DNA of 64,000 bases, from contig NZ_CP030034.1 of assembly GCF_006874625.1 (NCBI RefSeq), positions 2,914,001 through 2,978,000 of the forward strand, read 5' to 3'. Shown one piece after another: positions 28,213-37,679 of the stretch. Within the stretch, counting starts at the first letter, position 1, and each line of letters starts with the position of its first letter. The notes under the pieces are model-generated. The model ran no database searches. It saw nothing but the letters and a program-made list of their open reading frames with translations, and was not told the origin of the DNA. Origin of the DNA: Bdellovibrio sp. NC01. Its GTDB lineage: Bacteria > Bdellovibrionota > Bdellovibrionia > Bdellovibrionales > Bdellovibrionaceae. Made by a program: the position numbers and the translations under genes.

Positions 28213-30339
28213 TAAAAATCCAAGACAGAATAAAATGCCCAGTGTCCGAGGTGGCGCAAACGGTGACGCCAAGAACACCAAACACGCTGTCGACATCATG
28301 ACACTGGTGACAATCGCGCCGGGAAATCTTGCATCCATGCCTTCATCAAAGCGCATGGTATCTTTCGCAAACATAAATTCAATAATGTTATCGCCTGTCA
28401 GCCCCAAGACCACGGAGGCTGTTAATGACGTCATCATATTAATCGGAATTCTAAATACCATGATCAAAATCAACAAAACGGCAGGTCCCCATAAGGCACT
28501 GTAGACGACCATCAACGGTCGAGGGAAATCCAATACCATCGCCAAGAATAACAAAATGATAATCACCAACACGAAACTGACGAACAGACTTTCAAACAGC
28601 GTTTCCGCAAGATGACGAACAAATTCGGCATAGGTGATGATGGCGCCACTGGCATAGCAGCTATCACCACAAAGCGTGTGAACTTCATCACGCAATTTTA
28701 AGACGTCTGAAATTTCCGAGGTCTTTAAAAATAAATGATAACGTTCCAAATCTTTCTTGCCAAAGTAACGATCTGGACGCCACATCTTAAAGAACTCACG
28801 TTCAGCCAATGAACGAGTTAAACCCGTCAAATGCCCCGCGGAAGACTCGAACGCTGCTTGCGCGGTATCAATCTTTTGCACAAATGGATTTTTCTGCATC
28901 GCCAGAACGATCTTATCTTTTGCGAAATCGGGATCTTTGAAAACAACACTGACTGAGTACTCCCAACCCATTTGCTTTATAAATCCATCCGTATCCTGAC
29001 GGAAGATGTGCGAGCCTGGGAACATCAATTTTGGTTCATCATAAAAGTGCAATCCCCACGGCAACAACACGACAAAGAAAGCAATCCAATGAAAGCGTAA
29101 AAACTTAAAGCGCGATAACACTTTGATTTTTTCAACGAAGTGAAAGCCCACGGCCTTTTCATATGAAACCCAGTGTTCAAAAATACTTCCCGGTTTTGTT
29201 AACAGAGGCAAAAAGAAGAACGTCAAAACCCACTCAAAAAAAGCGCCCGAAGCGGCAAAAATTCCGAAATCGCGAATCATGGGCAAAGATGAAATCGCGA
29301 GAGAACCAAAACCCACCATCGTCGTAAACGACGTGAAAAATCCTGCAAGTTGCAAGCGACGATAGGATTTTCTAGCGACTCCCGTCGATTTCATGTAATC
29401 CATCGCCACAAATGCCAAATCTTGCAACGTGGACACGGCAATCATCACCATCAAGGCATTCGTCAGAATATCGAAGCTACCACCGACTGCTCCCATTAAA
29501 CCTATGACCCAAATCAATGCGATCACCAGACTTAACAGATAAAGCAATCCCGCTTTCCATGTCCCCATAAAGAGTCGGAAGAAAATCAATAGCACAAATA
29601 GCAATAGCAAATGCACACGCGAGAATTCACGATTGCCTTTACCGAGATAACTTTCATAAGCAGCACTACCAAGGAATTCCGTTTGCAATTGCAACGGTTT
29701 CCCGACTTGCGCTTCCCACCTCTCCATGAAGTCCTTCAAGATGGGATATGAAAATGCACGAATCTTAGGATCAACAACCGATTCAGCAAAATCAAATTGC
29801 ACCAGGAACGATTCCTTCGTCGCATCGACGAGAACCCCTTGCCACGGAGATTTTACAAACTGATTCAGGGAAATAGTTTTATCCGTGGGCTGTTCACAAT
29901 TCAGCTCAAGACTGCGCGGATAGAAGATCTTCGAATCGATCTCTTTAATTCCACGCATGTCAAAGATACTGAACGCTTTAATGACGTGCTGATTGTTCAG
30001 TGCTTCGTGACTAATCCACGCACGCACTTTACAGAACTCATTTTCAGTCAGTGATTTTTGCGGAAGGATATTCAGGATGAGATAACGATTGTCATTGAAC
30101 TTTTCATCGGTGTTCTTAAGTTCAGCCAAAGAAGGAAAAGCCGAAGGCAGCAATTCATAAATTGAAAGGACCCCACGGACTTTCGTTGCTTGGCTCAAGG
30201 CAAGAACAGTAACCAGAGCAATAAATGTAAACACCCAACGCGGTTTTTGATGAACCCGTCTTTCCAAAAAAAGAAAGCTTCGGTTTAACAACCGAAGCCC
30301 CTTTTTTCCATGTGCTTTTACATTAGCGAACAACTGCAC
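28147..30339 (-). CDS. RND/MMPL family exporter
   Basis: 730 residues with two repeats of one membrane helix, a large periplasmic loop and five to six helices, the HAE3/MMPL plan. Repeat one has the loop FLVQFDFAESVVDP and helices from VHLLLLFVLLIFFRLF; repeat two has helices from VSFVLVIIILLFLAMVLDF. The GTG start overlaps the previous gene by 17 bases, suggesting translational coupling. MMPL proteins commonly move lipids or lipid conjugates across the inner membrane, so this is the probable exporter of the cluster product. Confidence 0.88.
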   Translation of the reverse strand: MQLFANVKAHGKKGLRLLNRSFLFLERRVHQKPRWVFTFIALVTVLALSQATKVRGVLSIYELLPSAFPSLAELKNTDEKFNDNRYLILNILPQKSLTENEFCKVRAWISHEALNNQHVIKAFSIFDMRGIKEIDSKIFYPRSLELNCEQPTDKTISLNQFVKSPWQGVLVDATKESFLVQFDFAESVVDPKIRAFSYPILKDFMERWEAQVGKPLQLQTEFLGSAAYESYLGKGNREFSRVHLLLLFVLLIFFRLFMGTWKAGLLYLLSLVIALIWVIGLMGAVGGSFDILTNALMVMIAVSTLQDLAFVAMDYMKSTGVARKSYRRLQLAGFFTSFTTMVGFGSLAISSLPMIRDFGIFAASGAFFEWVLTFFFLPLLTKPGSIFEHWVSYEKAVGFHFVEKIKVLSRFKFLRFHWIAFFVVLLPWGLHFYDEPKLMFPGSHIFRQDTDGFIKQMGWEYSVSVVFKDPDFAKDKIVLAMQKNPFVQKIDTAQAAFESSAGHLTGLTRSLAEREFFKMWRPDRYFGKKDLERYHLFLKTSEISDVLKLRDEVHTLCGDSCYASGAIITYAEFVRHLAETLFESLFVSFVLVIIILLFLAMVLDFPRPLMVVYSALWGPAVLLILIMVFRIPINMMTSLTASVVLGLTGDNIIEFMFAKDTMRFDEGMDARFPGAIVTSVMMSTACLVFLASPFAPPRTLGILFCLGFLLSLFGDYFVLRYLWNKKVHKS

Positions 30340-31834
30340 GCAATGGACCTGCTAACACAACACCGCCCCAAGACTGCGCAAGAACGCGAGCTGCTGTGCT
30401 GACATCCGAACCTTTTTTGATCTCTGGGAAGATCGTTTTATAAGCATTTACATTCCAATCAGTTGGACGACCGTGGAAGTAGTTATAGTAAGAAACGTCT
30501 TCAGCTTTTGCGCTCTTACCAACTTTGATCTGAGTTTTGCTGAATTTTTGAGTCATATCGAAAGACGTTGGCAACAATGACTTCACGTCGTTCGGAGGAT
30601 TCATATAGAAACCTTTAAGATCGACAACCATCGTTTCGCCCGTCAAACGGCTTCTGATTTTTGTTGGACCTTGAACCATCTCTTCAAGAACTGACAGGTG
30701 GTTGTTGATTTGACGATCAAAACCCACGAAGAACGCTGGATTCAACAAGAAGTTTTCAGCAGCCGGTTTGTCTTTCACTTCTTCCCATGCAATACGCAAG
30801 TAAGACACAGCTTCCTTCATGTGATTGAACGAACGCTCCATCCACAAACGACCATCACGATACAAAATGAACGTGCCCGCATACTTAGGTTTTTTGAAAA
30901 CCGCTGTACGCTCAAGGCTGTTCACACCGTCAACAGAACCATTTGGCAACAATGACGTTGTAAAACCATCAACGCCGTACAACGAACCCATCTCTTTAGA
31001 CATCGCCATCACGTTTTTTACAGAATAAGAACGGAACGCCGTCAAATAGTGCAAGCCCATTTGTTTCGCCGCCAACAAAGCCCATTTTTCTGCAGAACCG
31101 ATCAATGTGTAGCGATCTTGTGTATCGATATTCGCGTCAACGATACCTGCGTAAAGGATTTTATTATCCCACACAAGTGGAGTTGAAACTGGAATGCCTT
31201 TGATTGTTTCAGCAGACTTCAAAGCTGCTGGGTAAACAACGTCACCAAGGAAAGCCTGGAACTCTTCACCTTCTTTGAACTGCACGACGCCGTCATAAGG
31301 CTGAGTCAAATAAGCGAACAAGGCATTTGCTTGTTCCGTTGGGAAGTACACTTTCATTTGTGCCGCTTGTCTCATAACGAAAGACAACATCACACTGTGA
31401 GTTACGTTAGTCTTCGCAGCCAGCGGAGCAATTCTGTAAACGATACCTTTAAATGGTTGCAACAACACTAATTGTGCCATCAACATTTTTGCATCTGGAG
31501 CCAAAGTATCAAACTTCGCTTGGTATTCATTAATCAAAGAATCGATTTGCGCAGGGCTTTTAACAGCAAGAATTTTTGCGCGAATCTCTTTCAAGTTATC
31601 AGACATTTGTGATTCATAGTCGATACCGCTGGAAGCCACTTTGCGATTCCCACGGTCATGAGCGGTTTTTACGGCTTCTTTGAATTCTGTAGAGCTCATC
31701 CAAGGATAGCTTGTTGTTGAAATATCCAACGAACTTTCACGCAATACCGGTGCTGCATTTTGCGGAGCACGATTTGCAGCCATGGCTGATGTTGCCATCA
31801 CAGTCGCTGCACAGACTACTAGTACTGATTTCAC
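30323..31834 (-). CDS. Large secreted protein of unknown function
   Basis: 503 residues from a GTG at 31834 preceded by GAGGGGG; the signal peptide is VKSVLVVCAATVMATSAMA. The mature protein is mixed alpha/beta with no motif I recognise, no cysteine-rich region and no membrane helix. A helical early part (IRAKILAVKSPAQIDSLINEYQ) is followed by a long compact domain. It overlaps the RND exporter gene, so it may be a periplasmic partner of export or an acceptor of the product. Confidence 0.8.
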   Translation of the reverse strand: MKSVLVVCAATVMATSAMAANRAPQNAAPVLRESSLDISTTSYPWMSSTEFKEAVKTAHDRGNRKVASSGIDYESQMSDNLKEIRAKILAVKSPAQIDSLINEYQAKFDTLAPDAKMLMAQLVLLQPFKGIVYRIAPLAAKTNVTHSVMLSFVMRQAAQMKVYFPTEQANALFAYLTQPYDGVVQFKEGEEFQAFLGDVVYPAALKSAETIKGIPVSTPLVWDNKILYAGIVDANIDTQDRYTLIGSAEKWALLAAKQMGLHYLTAFRSYSVKNVMAMSKEMGSLYGVDGFTTSLLPNGSVDGVNSLERTAVFKKPKYAGTFILYRDGRLWMERSFNHMKEAVSYLRIAWEEVKDKPAAENFLLNPAFFVGFDRQINNHLSVLEEMVQGPTKIRSRLTGETMVVDLKGFYMNPPNDVKSLLPTSFDMTQKFSKTQIKVGKSAKAEDVSYYNYFHGRPTDWNVNAYKTIFPEIKKGSDVSTAARVLAQSWGGVVLAGPLRAVVR

Positions 31835-31854
31835 GAAATCCCCCTCATAATTTT

Positions 31855-32403
31855 TTAAACTTTTTCCCAATGCTTAAATTCTTTAAACTCTTCAAAATAA
31901 TCTTCAATAGCATGCACGGCTTCAGGCGTTCGATAATGCTTTTGATAAAAAGCCCACATCGCGCGACCTGCGATCCGACCTGACTTCGTTCCCACTGGAA
32001 ACTTTCTGTCGGCATCCAACTCTGCAAGGACACTTGTGCAATTACGACAGTTTTTTGCGGTCCAATCAAGCACCTTATACTGATATCGATTTACATCGAG
32101 TTCGTTTTTTAAAACCCATGCTCTGTCAAAAAACCTTTGTGAGACCTCAACCGGTCCCCACACTGTCACCGGTAATGCGTCCTTGGGTGTAGCCAATAAT
32201 GTCTCTCTTAGTCCCCAGTTACGACCTTTCACGGGCCCACCAAACAATGTGTAATCGCCGACATCGGGAAGCCACGAAATACAGAACTTGCGCTCAACGG
32301 TATGAGTCTGGTCCACAGAGTAAAAAACGGCAAAAAGATGCGGCTTGCGACCGATCAACAATTTTCCGTTATCTGAAGAGATGAGTGACCAAAAATAGCG
32401 CAT
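31855..32403 (-). CDS. Hypothetical cytoplasmic protein of the cluster
   Basis: 182 residues, no signal peptide or membrane segment. There is a C-x2-C pair in AKNCRNCTSV and aromatic-rich strands (FCISWLPDVGDYTLFGGPVKG). The ATG overlaps the previous stop as TAATG, so it is translated with the AhpD-like gene. I do not recognise it; it could bind a metal or nucleotide. Confidence 0.75.
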   Translation of the reverse strand: MRYFWSLISSDNGKLLIGRKPHLFAVFYSVDQTHTVERKFCISWLPDVGDYTLFGGPVKGRNWGLRETLLATPKDALPVTVWGPVEVSQRFFDRAWVLKNELDVNRYQYKVLDWTAKNCRNCTSVLAELDADRKFPVGTKSGRIAGRAMWAFYQKHYRTPEAVHAIEDYFEEFKEFKHWEKV

Positions 32404-32939
32404 TAAACCTTCAAGTAGCCTTCATTTTTAAGACGAACCGCCATCATGTCATAGGCATGTTCTTCTGCGGGAGCAAAAGTCGCTAGACCATCCACATAAC
32501 GATTGAACATACAAAAGGCTGATGCCACCAAAACCGCATCATGAATGCAGGCGTCTGAAGCACCCGCCGCGCGAGCTTTCGCCATCATTTCTGGTGAAAC
32601 ACCTAAAGCTTTCTTCTGAACTTGTCCTGCGATTTCTAAAAGTGCTTTCATTTTATCAGAGATATCAGCTGTTTTATAATCACGCTTTACTTGTTCCACG
32701 ATAGACTTATCGCCATCCAACAAAGCTGATGCAACTGCAGAATGGGAACGACAGCAGAACTGACATTCATTCAACCATGATACGTAACTTGCGATCAATT
32801 CGCGCTCTGCACGCGACAGTGAAGAATCTTCCACCAACAATGCATGTGCAAGTCCACGCAAGGCTCTTCCTGTTTCTGGGCGATACTCCATCAAGCCCAC
32901 GATGCCAGGAAATTGGTTATCAAGTTTAATATGTGGCAT
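32403..32939 (-). CDS. AhpD-like / carboxymuconolactone-decarboxylase family protein
   Basis: 178 residues. The motif CQFCCRSHSAVA (C-x2-C-x3-H, preceded by an acidic residue) is the AhpD-type redox site of peroxidase-related enzymes in the CMD superfamily. The start at 32939 has GGGGG upstream and overlaps the end of the membrane gene. In this operon it may handle peroxide or thiol steps linked to the oxygenases, though a purely catalytic CMD role is possible. Confidence 0.82.
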   Translation of the reverse strand: MPHIKLDNQFPGIVGLMEYRPETGRALRGLAHALLVEDSSLSRAERELIASYVSWLNECQFCCRSHSAVASALLDGDKSIVEQVKRDYKTADISDKMKALLEIAGQVQKKALGVSPEMMAKARAAGASDACIHDAVLVASAFCMFNRYVDGLATFAPAEEHAYDMMAVRLKNEGYLKV

Positions 32940-33357
32940 ATGCAAGCCCCCCCATGATGAAAGCAAGAGTCAGATTAAAAATAACATTCATACGACTGCG
33001 CGACCACGTGATCGCAAAAGCTTTTTCCACCAAATCACGATAGAAAAAACGTCCCAACGCACGGAACACTAATAATGCCGATAATATCGCCATAAATGCG
33101 GCACGATGAACGGGATCTTTTTGAAAAAGTTCAAGAGTGCACATCAAAGCAATTGAAATCGCGTAAAAGCCTAAAGGTTTCAGATTGTACTCGTAGCGAG
33201 GGTCCAACTCCTGCGGCAATTCCAAAGCATAAAGTTTCAAAGCAATCTTACGAATCACTGATGTCGACAAGACCGAAGGAATACCTACTGCAAAGTGATA
33301 AAGTGCGAATAAAAATAAAATCGCTTGAGTCAGCGCATGTATGCTTAAATATTCCAT
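32926..33357 (-). CDS. Small membrane protein of the cluster
   Basis: 143 residues with about four hydrophobic segments (AILFLFALYHFAVGIP, FYAISIALMCTLELF, AAFMAILSALLVFRALG, IFNLTLAFIMGGLAY). There are no catalytic motifs. The start overlaps the end of the desaturase gene by 13 bases. It may be a scaffold or small transporter subunit; function unknown. Confidence 0.78.
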   Translation of the reverse strand: MEYLSIHALTQAILFLFALYHFAVGIPSVLSTSVIRKIALKLYALELPQELDPRYEYNLKPLGFYAISIALMCTLELFQKDPVHRAAFMAILSALLVFRALGRFFYRDLVEKAFAITWSRSRMNVIFNLTLAFIMGGLAYATY

Positions 33358-34301
33358 CCAGTTTCCTCGCGATTAGAAAATAAAATTTGATCTGCTGGCA
33401 GCGCTTTTGCCTCTTTCAACCATGAATACCAATCGGCATCATTGGCAGAGCGCACTTTCACCATCGGTAGGAAATAACACGGAATTTTTGGCCAAATATG
33501 GTGCGGACCATGGGCATCGAAGCTTAATAGAATATACTTCGATACAAACGGTGGGAAAAACAATGTGCGCGTGAACTGATCTTGCTCATACACCGGCACG
33601 GGACGCACTTCTTCACTGCCCGCGATCTTTTGGGGAACGTGGCTGTGCTGACTGATCAACAATGGATCCGCGATAACTAAGAACAATAAATATCCTACAG
33701 TCCAAATCTTCCAGATATGTGGCGTGTGCGGAAAGATCACCCAGAAGGTCAGCTGCATAACCAAAAAACTAAATACGAACTGCCAGCGTTCTTTTGTGCG
33801 AGGAAATAATCGAAACAGTCGCGGCATATTCCAAAAGTTCTTAACTGAAAAAGAAATCGCTAAAACTGGAATCCACCAACGCCAAGCAAAGCGCGCAACT
33901 TTACGACGTGAATTATTCCCATTCTGTGGAAGAGTTGATTCCATTGTTGGATCTTTATCTTGCCACCCCGTCCAGGTGTGATGTTGCGCATGAATGAATT
34001 TCCACGGAGTAAACGGCACCAAACAGAAAATGGAAGCCACATGCCCCCAAATCCAGTTTGCAGTTCCCGACTTGAAAAACACATTGTGCCCAAAATCGTG
34101 AAGTAACACGAACCACTGCAACACGGCGATCGCAAACAAACACTGCCCCACTAGCCATACCAGCGTCATTGAAGAAAGTGACAACACCACAGACATAGCA
34201 GTCAAAGCAATCACACGCGAAAGCGTCCAAATAGCTAACGTCGTATTGCTTTTATAAGCATGATACTTCACCACTGTGGCTTTGAAATCTTCCTTCAACA
34301 T
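33345..34301 (-). CDS. Membrane fatty-acid desaturase
   Basis: 318 residues with three histidine boxes: HDFGHN, HAQHHTW and a C-terminal HGPHHIWP. These are the eight-histidine diiron site of integral acyl-lipid desaturases. Four membrane helices are visible between them. It acts on acyl chains in the inner membrane with electrons from a donor not encoded beside it. It is preceded by 9 bases after the AurF-like gene. Confidence 0.9.
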   Translation of the reverse strand: MLKEDFKATVVKYHAYKSNTTLAIWTLSRVIALTAMSVVLSLSSMTLVWLVGQCLFAIAVLQWFVLLHDFGHNVFFKSGTANWIWGHVASIFCLVPFTPWKFIHAQHHTWTGWQDKDPTMESTLPQNGNNSRRKVARFAWRWWIPVLAISFSVKNFWNMPRLFRLFPRTKERWQFVFSFLVMQLTFWVIFPHTPHIWKIWTVGYLLFLVIADPLLISQHSHVPQKIAGSEEVRPVPVYEQDQFTRTLFFPPFVSKYILLSFDAHGPHHIWPKIPCYFLPMVKVRSANDADWYSWLKEAKALPADQILFSNREETGWNI

Positions 34302-34310
34302 CGTCGCTGC

Positions 34311-35204
34311 CTATTTATACATGAAACCAAAAAGATTCCCGAAGGACGGCTTCCTGGATTGAAATTGATTTTTAATAAAGCTTCTGGTTTGACGATACGG
34401 CGCAAATTCACGCAATATCCAACCACCTAAACGCAAAGTCCATCTTGTCGTTTCCATGAAAGACGTTGTATGCAAGACGGCCTTCACCATGCGCGAACAA
34501 CCGATCAAGAAACAAATCTGCAAATAGAAAATACAAGCCAGTGTTGAAGCCAATGCCAAAACTTTCTTAAGTCCTTTAAGTTGACTGAGTTCTAACTCGT
34601 ACATATCGAATTCATAACCGATATGCAGGCTTTCATCCATCAAGTGCAGAACGTTAAGCTGACTCCAAGAATTCACATTATCACTGAAAGCATTCTGCAA
34701 AGCCTTGCCATAAAAAACGGTATAAGCCTCTACCTTCGCGGCAGGTAAAGCCAACGCGACAGGGTAAGTGCGCGCTAGCCACAAAAAACTATTTTTAAAT
34801 TTCTTATTGTGACGAAGCAGATAACTTGTTGATGCAAAGCCTGGACAATCGTTTTGTAAAAAACGAATGAAGGCTTTGGAGTGATCTTTTTCTTCTTGCA
34901 TCAGTTTGCGCGAAGCCTCGATCAACGTAGCGTCTTGTCTTTGTGTGATCAAGGAACGAACACCTTCGTACAAAACAAGCTCTAACAAAATCAAAGCTTC
35001 GGCATTAAATTGGATGAAGGCTTTATAGAAGGCATTTTTTTGTTCTTCGCTAAGTGCAGAATAAAAAGGGGTGTTAGAAAAAGGCGTAAGGCTATCGACT
35101 CTTGCCGATGCAAAAACAGACGGAAGACTTTGATTTTTAAATTGACGCCATCGATAAGCAGAATCGTTATTGCTTATGATAAACTGTCTCAAGCCCTTTT
35201 CCAT
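34311..35204 (-). CDS. AurF-like non-haem diiron oxygenase
   Basis: 297 residues, helical. The diiron ligand pattern of AurF-type N-oxygenases is visible: an early Glu (69 or 75), E105-x2-H108 in QEEKDHSKAF, E159 in AKVEAYT, and H187-x3-E191-x2-H194 in HLMDESLHIG. Spacings closely parallel those of AurF (PF11583). AurF converts an aryl amine to a nitro group; relatives do other oxidations, so N-oxidation is an inference here. The gene overlaps the upstream gene by 38 bases; a later start is possible. A hydrophobic stretch (VLALASTLACIFYLQICFLI) near residue 220 is unusual and suggests membrane association. Confidence 0.75.
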   Translation of the reverse strand: MEKGLRQFIISNNDSAYRWRQFKNQSLPSVFASARVDSLTPFSNTPFYSALSEEQKNAFYKAFIQFNAEALILLELVLYEGVRSLITQRQDATLIEASRKLMQEEKDHSKAFIRFLQNDCPGFASTSYLLRHNKKFKNSFLWLARTYPVALALPAAKVEAYTVFYGKALQNAFSDNVNSWSQLNVLHLMDESLHIGYEFDMYELELSQLKGLKKVLALASTLACIFYLQICFLIGCSRMVKAVLHTTSFMETTRWTLRLGGWILREFAPYRQTRSFIKNQFQSRKPSFGNLFGFMYK

Positions 35205-35919
35205 CCTTGATAAAAGCCTTTCTAATTCTTTTTAAAACATAGCGTAGTGGCACCCATAAAGAGACCTTGGCCACACAGGCAAGCTCCACGCCTTCTTTCC
35301 AATCAGGATTTCTTTTTTCAAAAAAAGCGATACGTGGATTTTGGCGGCACTCTTCCGTGATTTCTGCGACGAAATCTTTTAAGTGCGCGCTGGTATTATT
35401 TTCGAAACGAATCAAACCTTCCGCCGCAGAATATTTTTTACCGAAACGCTCTTCGTAAAAAGCATTCATGATATTTAAATGCGACACCGGAGTCGCTACT
35501 TCATAGCGCGGGAAATGTTCAGGAAAGTTGTTGGTCATCAACAGATAGGTCTTATAACCCTTAGAAATCAAAAACCAGTAAACTGAAGTAAAAGGATTGC
35601 GAAGTTTTACGTTCGTCAAATAACGACCAAACGCCATTGCTAAAGCCCCGTTACCCCAATGTTCGCGACTTAATACGGTGTCACCGCTGTATAAAGCGAC
35701 AACTTTTTTACCGTCGATGTTCATCGCACGCTCAAGGATCGTAGAGAATCCTTTGATCTGCGCATCTGTACCGAAAAGCAAAATCACTTTTTGCTTTTCC
35801 ATCAAATCGGCGACGAAACTTTCGTGCGTCACTTTATCGTAATACTGCTGCATGATTTCGTACATCACCGCAATATCCGTTTTTGATAAATGTTTTACAG
35901 ATTTGATCTTAGTCTTCAT
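35167..35919 (-). CDS. GNAT-fold acyltransferase-like protein, first gene of the cluster
   Basis: 250 residues. The segment GDTVLSREHWGNGALAMAF resembles the GNAT acyl-CoA loop, followed by a helix and the strand SKGYKTYLLMTNN. It lacks a clear partner family, so the call is structural. The ATG at 35919 is used; a preceding TTG is less likely, and the ribosome site is weak. A possible promoter is TTGATT-N18-GATAGT just upstream. It leads the eight-gene operon running to 28147. Confidence 0.65.
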   Translation of the reverse strand: MKTKIKSVKHLSKTDIAVMYEIMQQYYDKVTHESFVADLMEKQKVILLFGTDAQIKGFSTILERAMNIDGKKVVALYSGDTVLSREHWGNGALAMAFGRYLTNVKLRNPFTSVYWFLISKGYKTYLLMTNNFPEHFPRYEVATPVSHLNIMNAFYEERFGKKYSAAEGLIRFENNTSAHLKDFVAEITEECRQNPRIAFFEKRNPDWKEGVELACVAKVSLWVPLRYVLKRIRKAFIKDGKGLETVYHKQ

Positions 35920-36013
35920 CAAGACATAAGACTATCGGCAGTTGCATTCCGGTCAATCAAGATCTTGTTCATTCACAGATTATTGGCACCCAGAGCCAAA
36001 AATACTGTCCCGA

Positions 36014-36460
36014 CTAGGGTTTAAATGCATCCAGCCCCGCCTGAGCAACTGGAATGTCCTGATCTTTTACGTCACAACTGGCAGCAATGGCCCCAATCAC
36101 TTTCCCGTCGTGCAAGATCACAAGTCCACCCTGCATGAGCGTCCAATTTCCTGCAGTCACCATCGCCGTGCGCCCGTCATTAATCATTTTTTCAATATCT
36201 GCCGTGTTCTTTTTAAAGATCACAGCCGTTTTCGCTTTCTCGGGCGCGAGCGACGTACTAGCCATCATGACATTATCCATTTTTTCCATCATTACCGGAT
36301 ACCCCGTGTCGTCCGCAACCGCGATGGAACAAGGAACCTTTTTACCCTTGGCGTAAGCTTCGGCGGCGCTCATCATTTTCTTTGCATGCTCTAACGTCAT
36401 CGAAGGTGGAGCTTTATCAGCAGCGTGAGCCAGTGACAGAGTTAAAAAAAGTGAAAGCAT
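36014..36460 (-). CDS. Secreted GlcG/HbpS-like haem-degrading/binding protein
   Basis: 148 residues starting at 36460 after AAGGAG. A short signal (MLSLFLTLSLAHA) is followed by the GlcG/HbpS fold: AVADDTGYPVMMEKMDNV, MINDGRTAMVTAGN and GGLVILHDGKVIGAIAAS. Family members bind haem, cobalamin or small ligands. Export makes it periplasmic. It runs alone, upstream of the biosynthetic operon, on the same strand. Confidence 0.85.
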   Translation of the reverse strand: MLSLFLTLSLAHAADKAPPSMTLEHAKKMMSAAEAYAKGKKVPCSIAVADDTGYPVMMEKMDNVMMASTSLAPEKAKTAVIFKKNTADIEKMINDGRTAMVTAGNWTLMQGGLVILHDGKVIGAIAASCDVKDQDIPVAQAGLDAFKP

Positions 36461-36634
36461 CCTGAACTCCTTGGTCAATAGAAATTCATTCTGCGCCAAA
36501 GAGTTTTAAAATCGAACTACGCAAGCAGACTTGTGACAAAATGCATCTCTTCAGCGAACGATGTCTTTGCCCAAAAAGGGTTGTCAAAATGAAGGCGCTC
36601 TTCAAAAATGAAACAAACACAAAGGAGTATTCTT

Positions 36635-36997
36635 ATGGCTTATGTCGATGGCTTCGTTATTCCACTTCCAAAAAGTAAATTGACTCAATACAAAGCTATC
36701 GCAAAAAAGGCTGGCAAGATTTGGCGCGAACACGGGGCTCTTAATTACGTGGAATGCATCAGCGAAGACCCTAAGGTCATGGCCGGAATTCCCTTTCCCA
36801 AATTGGCAAAGACGAAGCCCAATGAAGTCGTTGTCTTTTCATGGATTACTTACAAGTCGAAAGCGGATCGCAACAGAATCAATAAAAAAGTGATGAACGA
36901 TCCGCGCTTAGCAAAAGAGATGGGAGACCCAAAGAACATGCCGTTCAATCCGATGCGCATGTCCTATGGTGGTTTCAAAGTTCTGGTCGAACTTTAG
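36635..36997 (+). CDS. DUF1428 family protein
   Basis: 120 residues with the classic opening MAYVDGFVIPLPKSKLTQY, the GALNYVECISEDP segment and SWITYKSKADRNRINKKV. AAGGAG lies 7 bases before the ATG at 36635. Ferredoxin-like dimeric fold of unknown function. It is more canonical than the paralogue at 18756-19118 and ends 6 bases from convergent mntP. Confidence 0.9.
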   Translation: MAYVDGFVIPLPKSKLTQYKAIAKKAGKIWREHGALNYVECISEDPKVMAGIPFPKLAKTKPNEVVVFSWITYKSKADRNRINKKVMNDPRLAKEMGDPKNMPFNPMRMSYGGFKVLVEL

Positions 36998-37003
36998 ATA
37001 AAA

Positions 37004-37567
37004 CTAAATCGAAAGCATTTGGATCGACATGTAACCCAATACACCTGCTGCAATCAGAGTGAAAATTGGACCGAACTTGTCTGAAAGCTTTCTTGAAAGA
37101 TACAAACCTACGATCGTTGCAGCAAACGCCCACAGACCGATTGAAATGATAAATGGCGTAATCGGTTTGTGTGCGATACCTAAGCTCACACCAACACCAA
37201 AGGCATCAAGACTTGTTGCAAAAGAAACCAACAAAACTTTTGCGAAGGAATGGAACTCTACCTTTTCTTCTGCTTCATCACCGCCGTGACCGCGCAATTC
37301 TTGAATGCCTTCGATCGCCATGTGAATCGCAACAATTGCAAGCAAACCGAATGCAACCCAGTGATCGATTGAAGAAATAAGACTGATAACGTTCGCACCC
37401 GCCCAGTAACCAACAAATGTTGCAATAGCTTCAGCGCCCCCTGACGATAGACCGAACTTAATTGCGTCTTTGCGCGTGAACGGACGACTGCCCATTGCAA
37501 TCGCTGCTGAAAAAGAATCCGCGCACAAAATCAAACCCATGATGAGCACTTCGATAAACATTGCCAT
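37004..37567 (-). CDS. mntP: MntP manganese efflux pump
   Basis: 187 residues with six hydrophobic segments arranged as two three-helix repeats. Each has the conserved acidic signature: LCADSFSAAIAMGS in the first and FATSLDAFGVGVSLG in the second, with the Asp residues that carry Mn2+. It exports excess manganese. The ATG at 37567 follows AGGAGTTTTTGAAG. The leader upstream carries a probable Mn2+-sensing riboswitch and a good sigma-70 promoter. Confidence 0.92.
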   Translation of the reverse strand: MAMFIEVLIMGLILCADSFSAAIAMGSRPFTRKDAIKFGLSSGGAEAIATFVGYWAGANVISLISSIDHWVAFGLLAIVAIHMAIEGIQELRGHGGDEAEEKVEFHSFAKVLLVSFATSLDAFGVGVSLGIAHKPITPFIISIGLWAFAATIVGLYLSRKLSDKFGPIFTLIAAGVLGYMSIQMLSI

Positions 37568-37679
37568 CTTCAAAAACTCCTAAATTTTGCGCCGTGAATT
37601 CATTCGATACGATATGAGAATGCACGGCAAATTGCTTTACCAGTGTCAGTCTCATCAACAAGATATGGATCTCGCGAAT

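Noticed and set aside
35983-35999. TTGGC-N7-GCCAA hairpin upstream of the biosynthetic cluster
   Set aside because: Only a 5-bp stem with a 7-base loop and no T-run; could be chance, an operator or a weak terminator for 36014.
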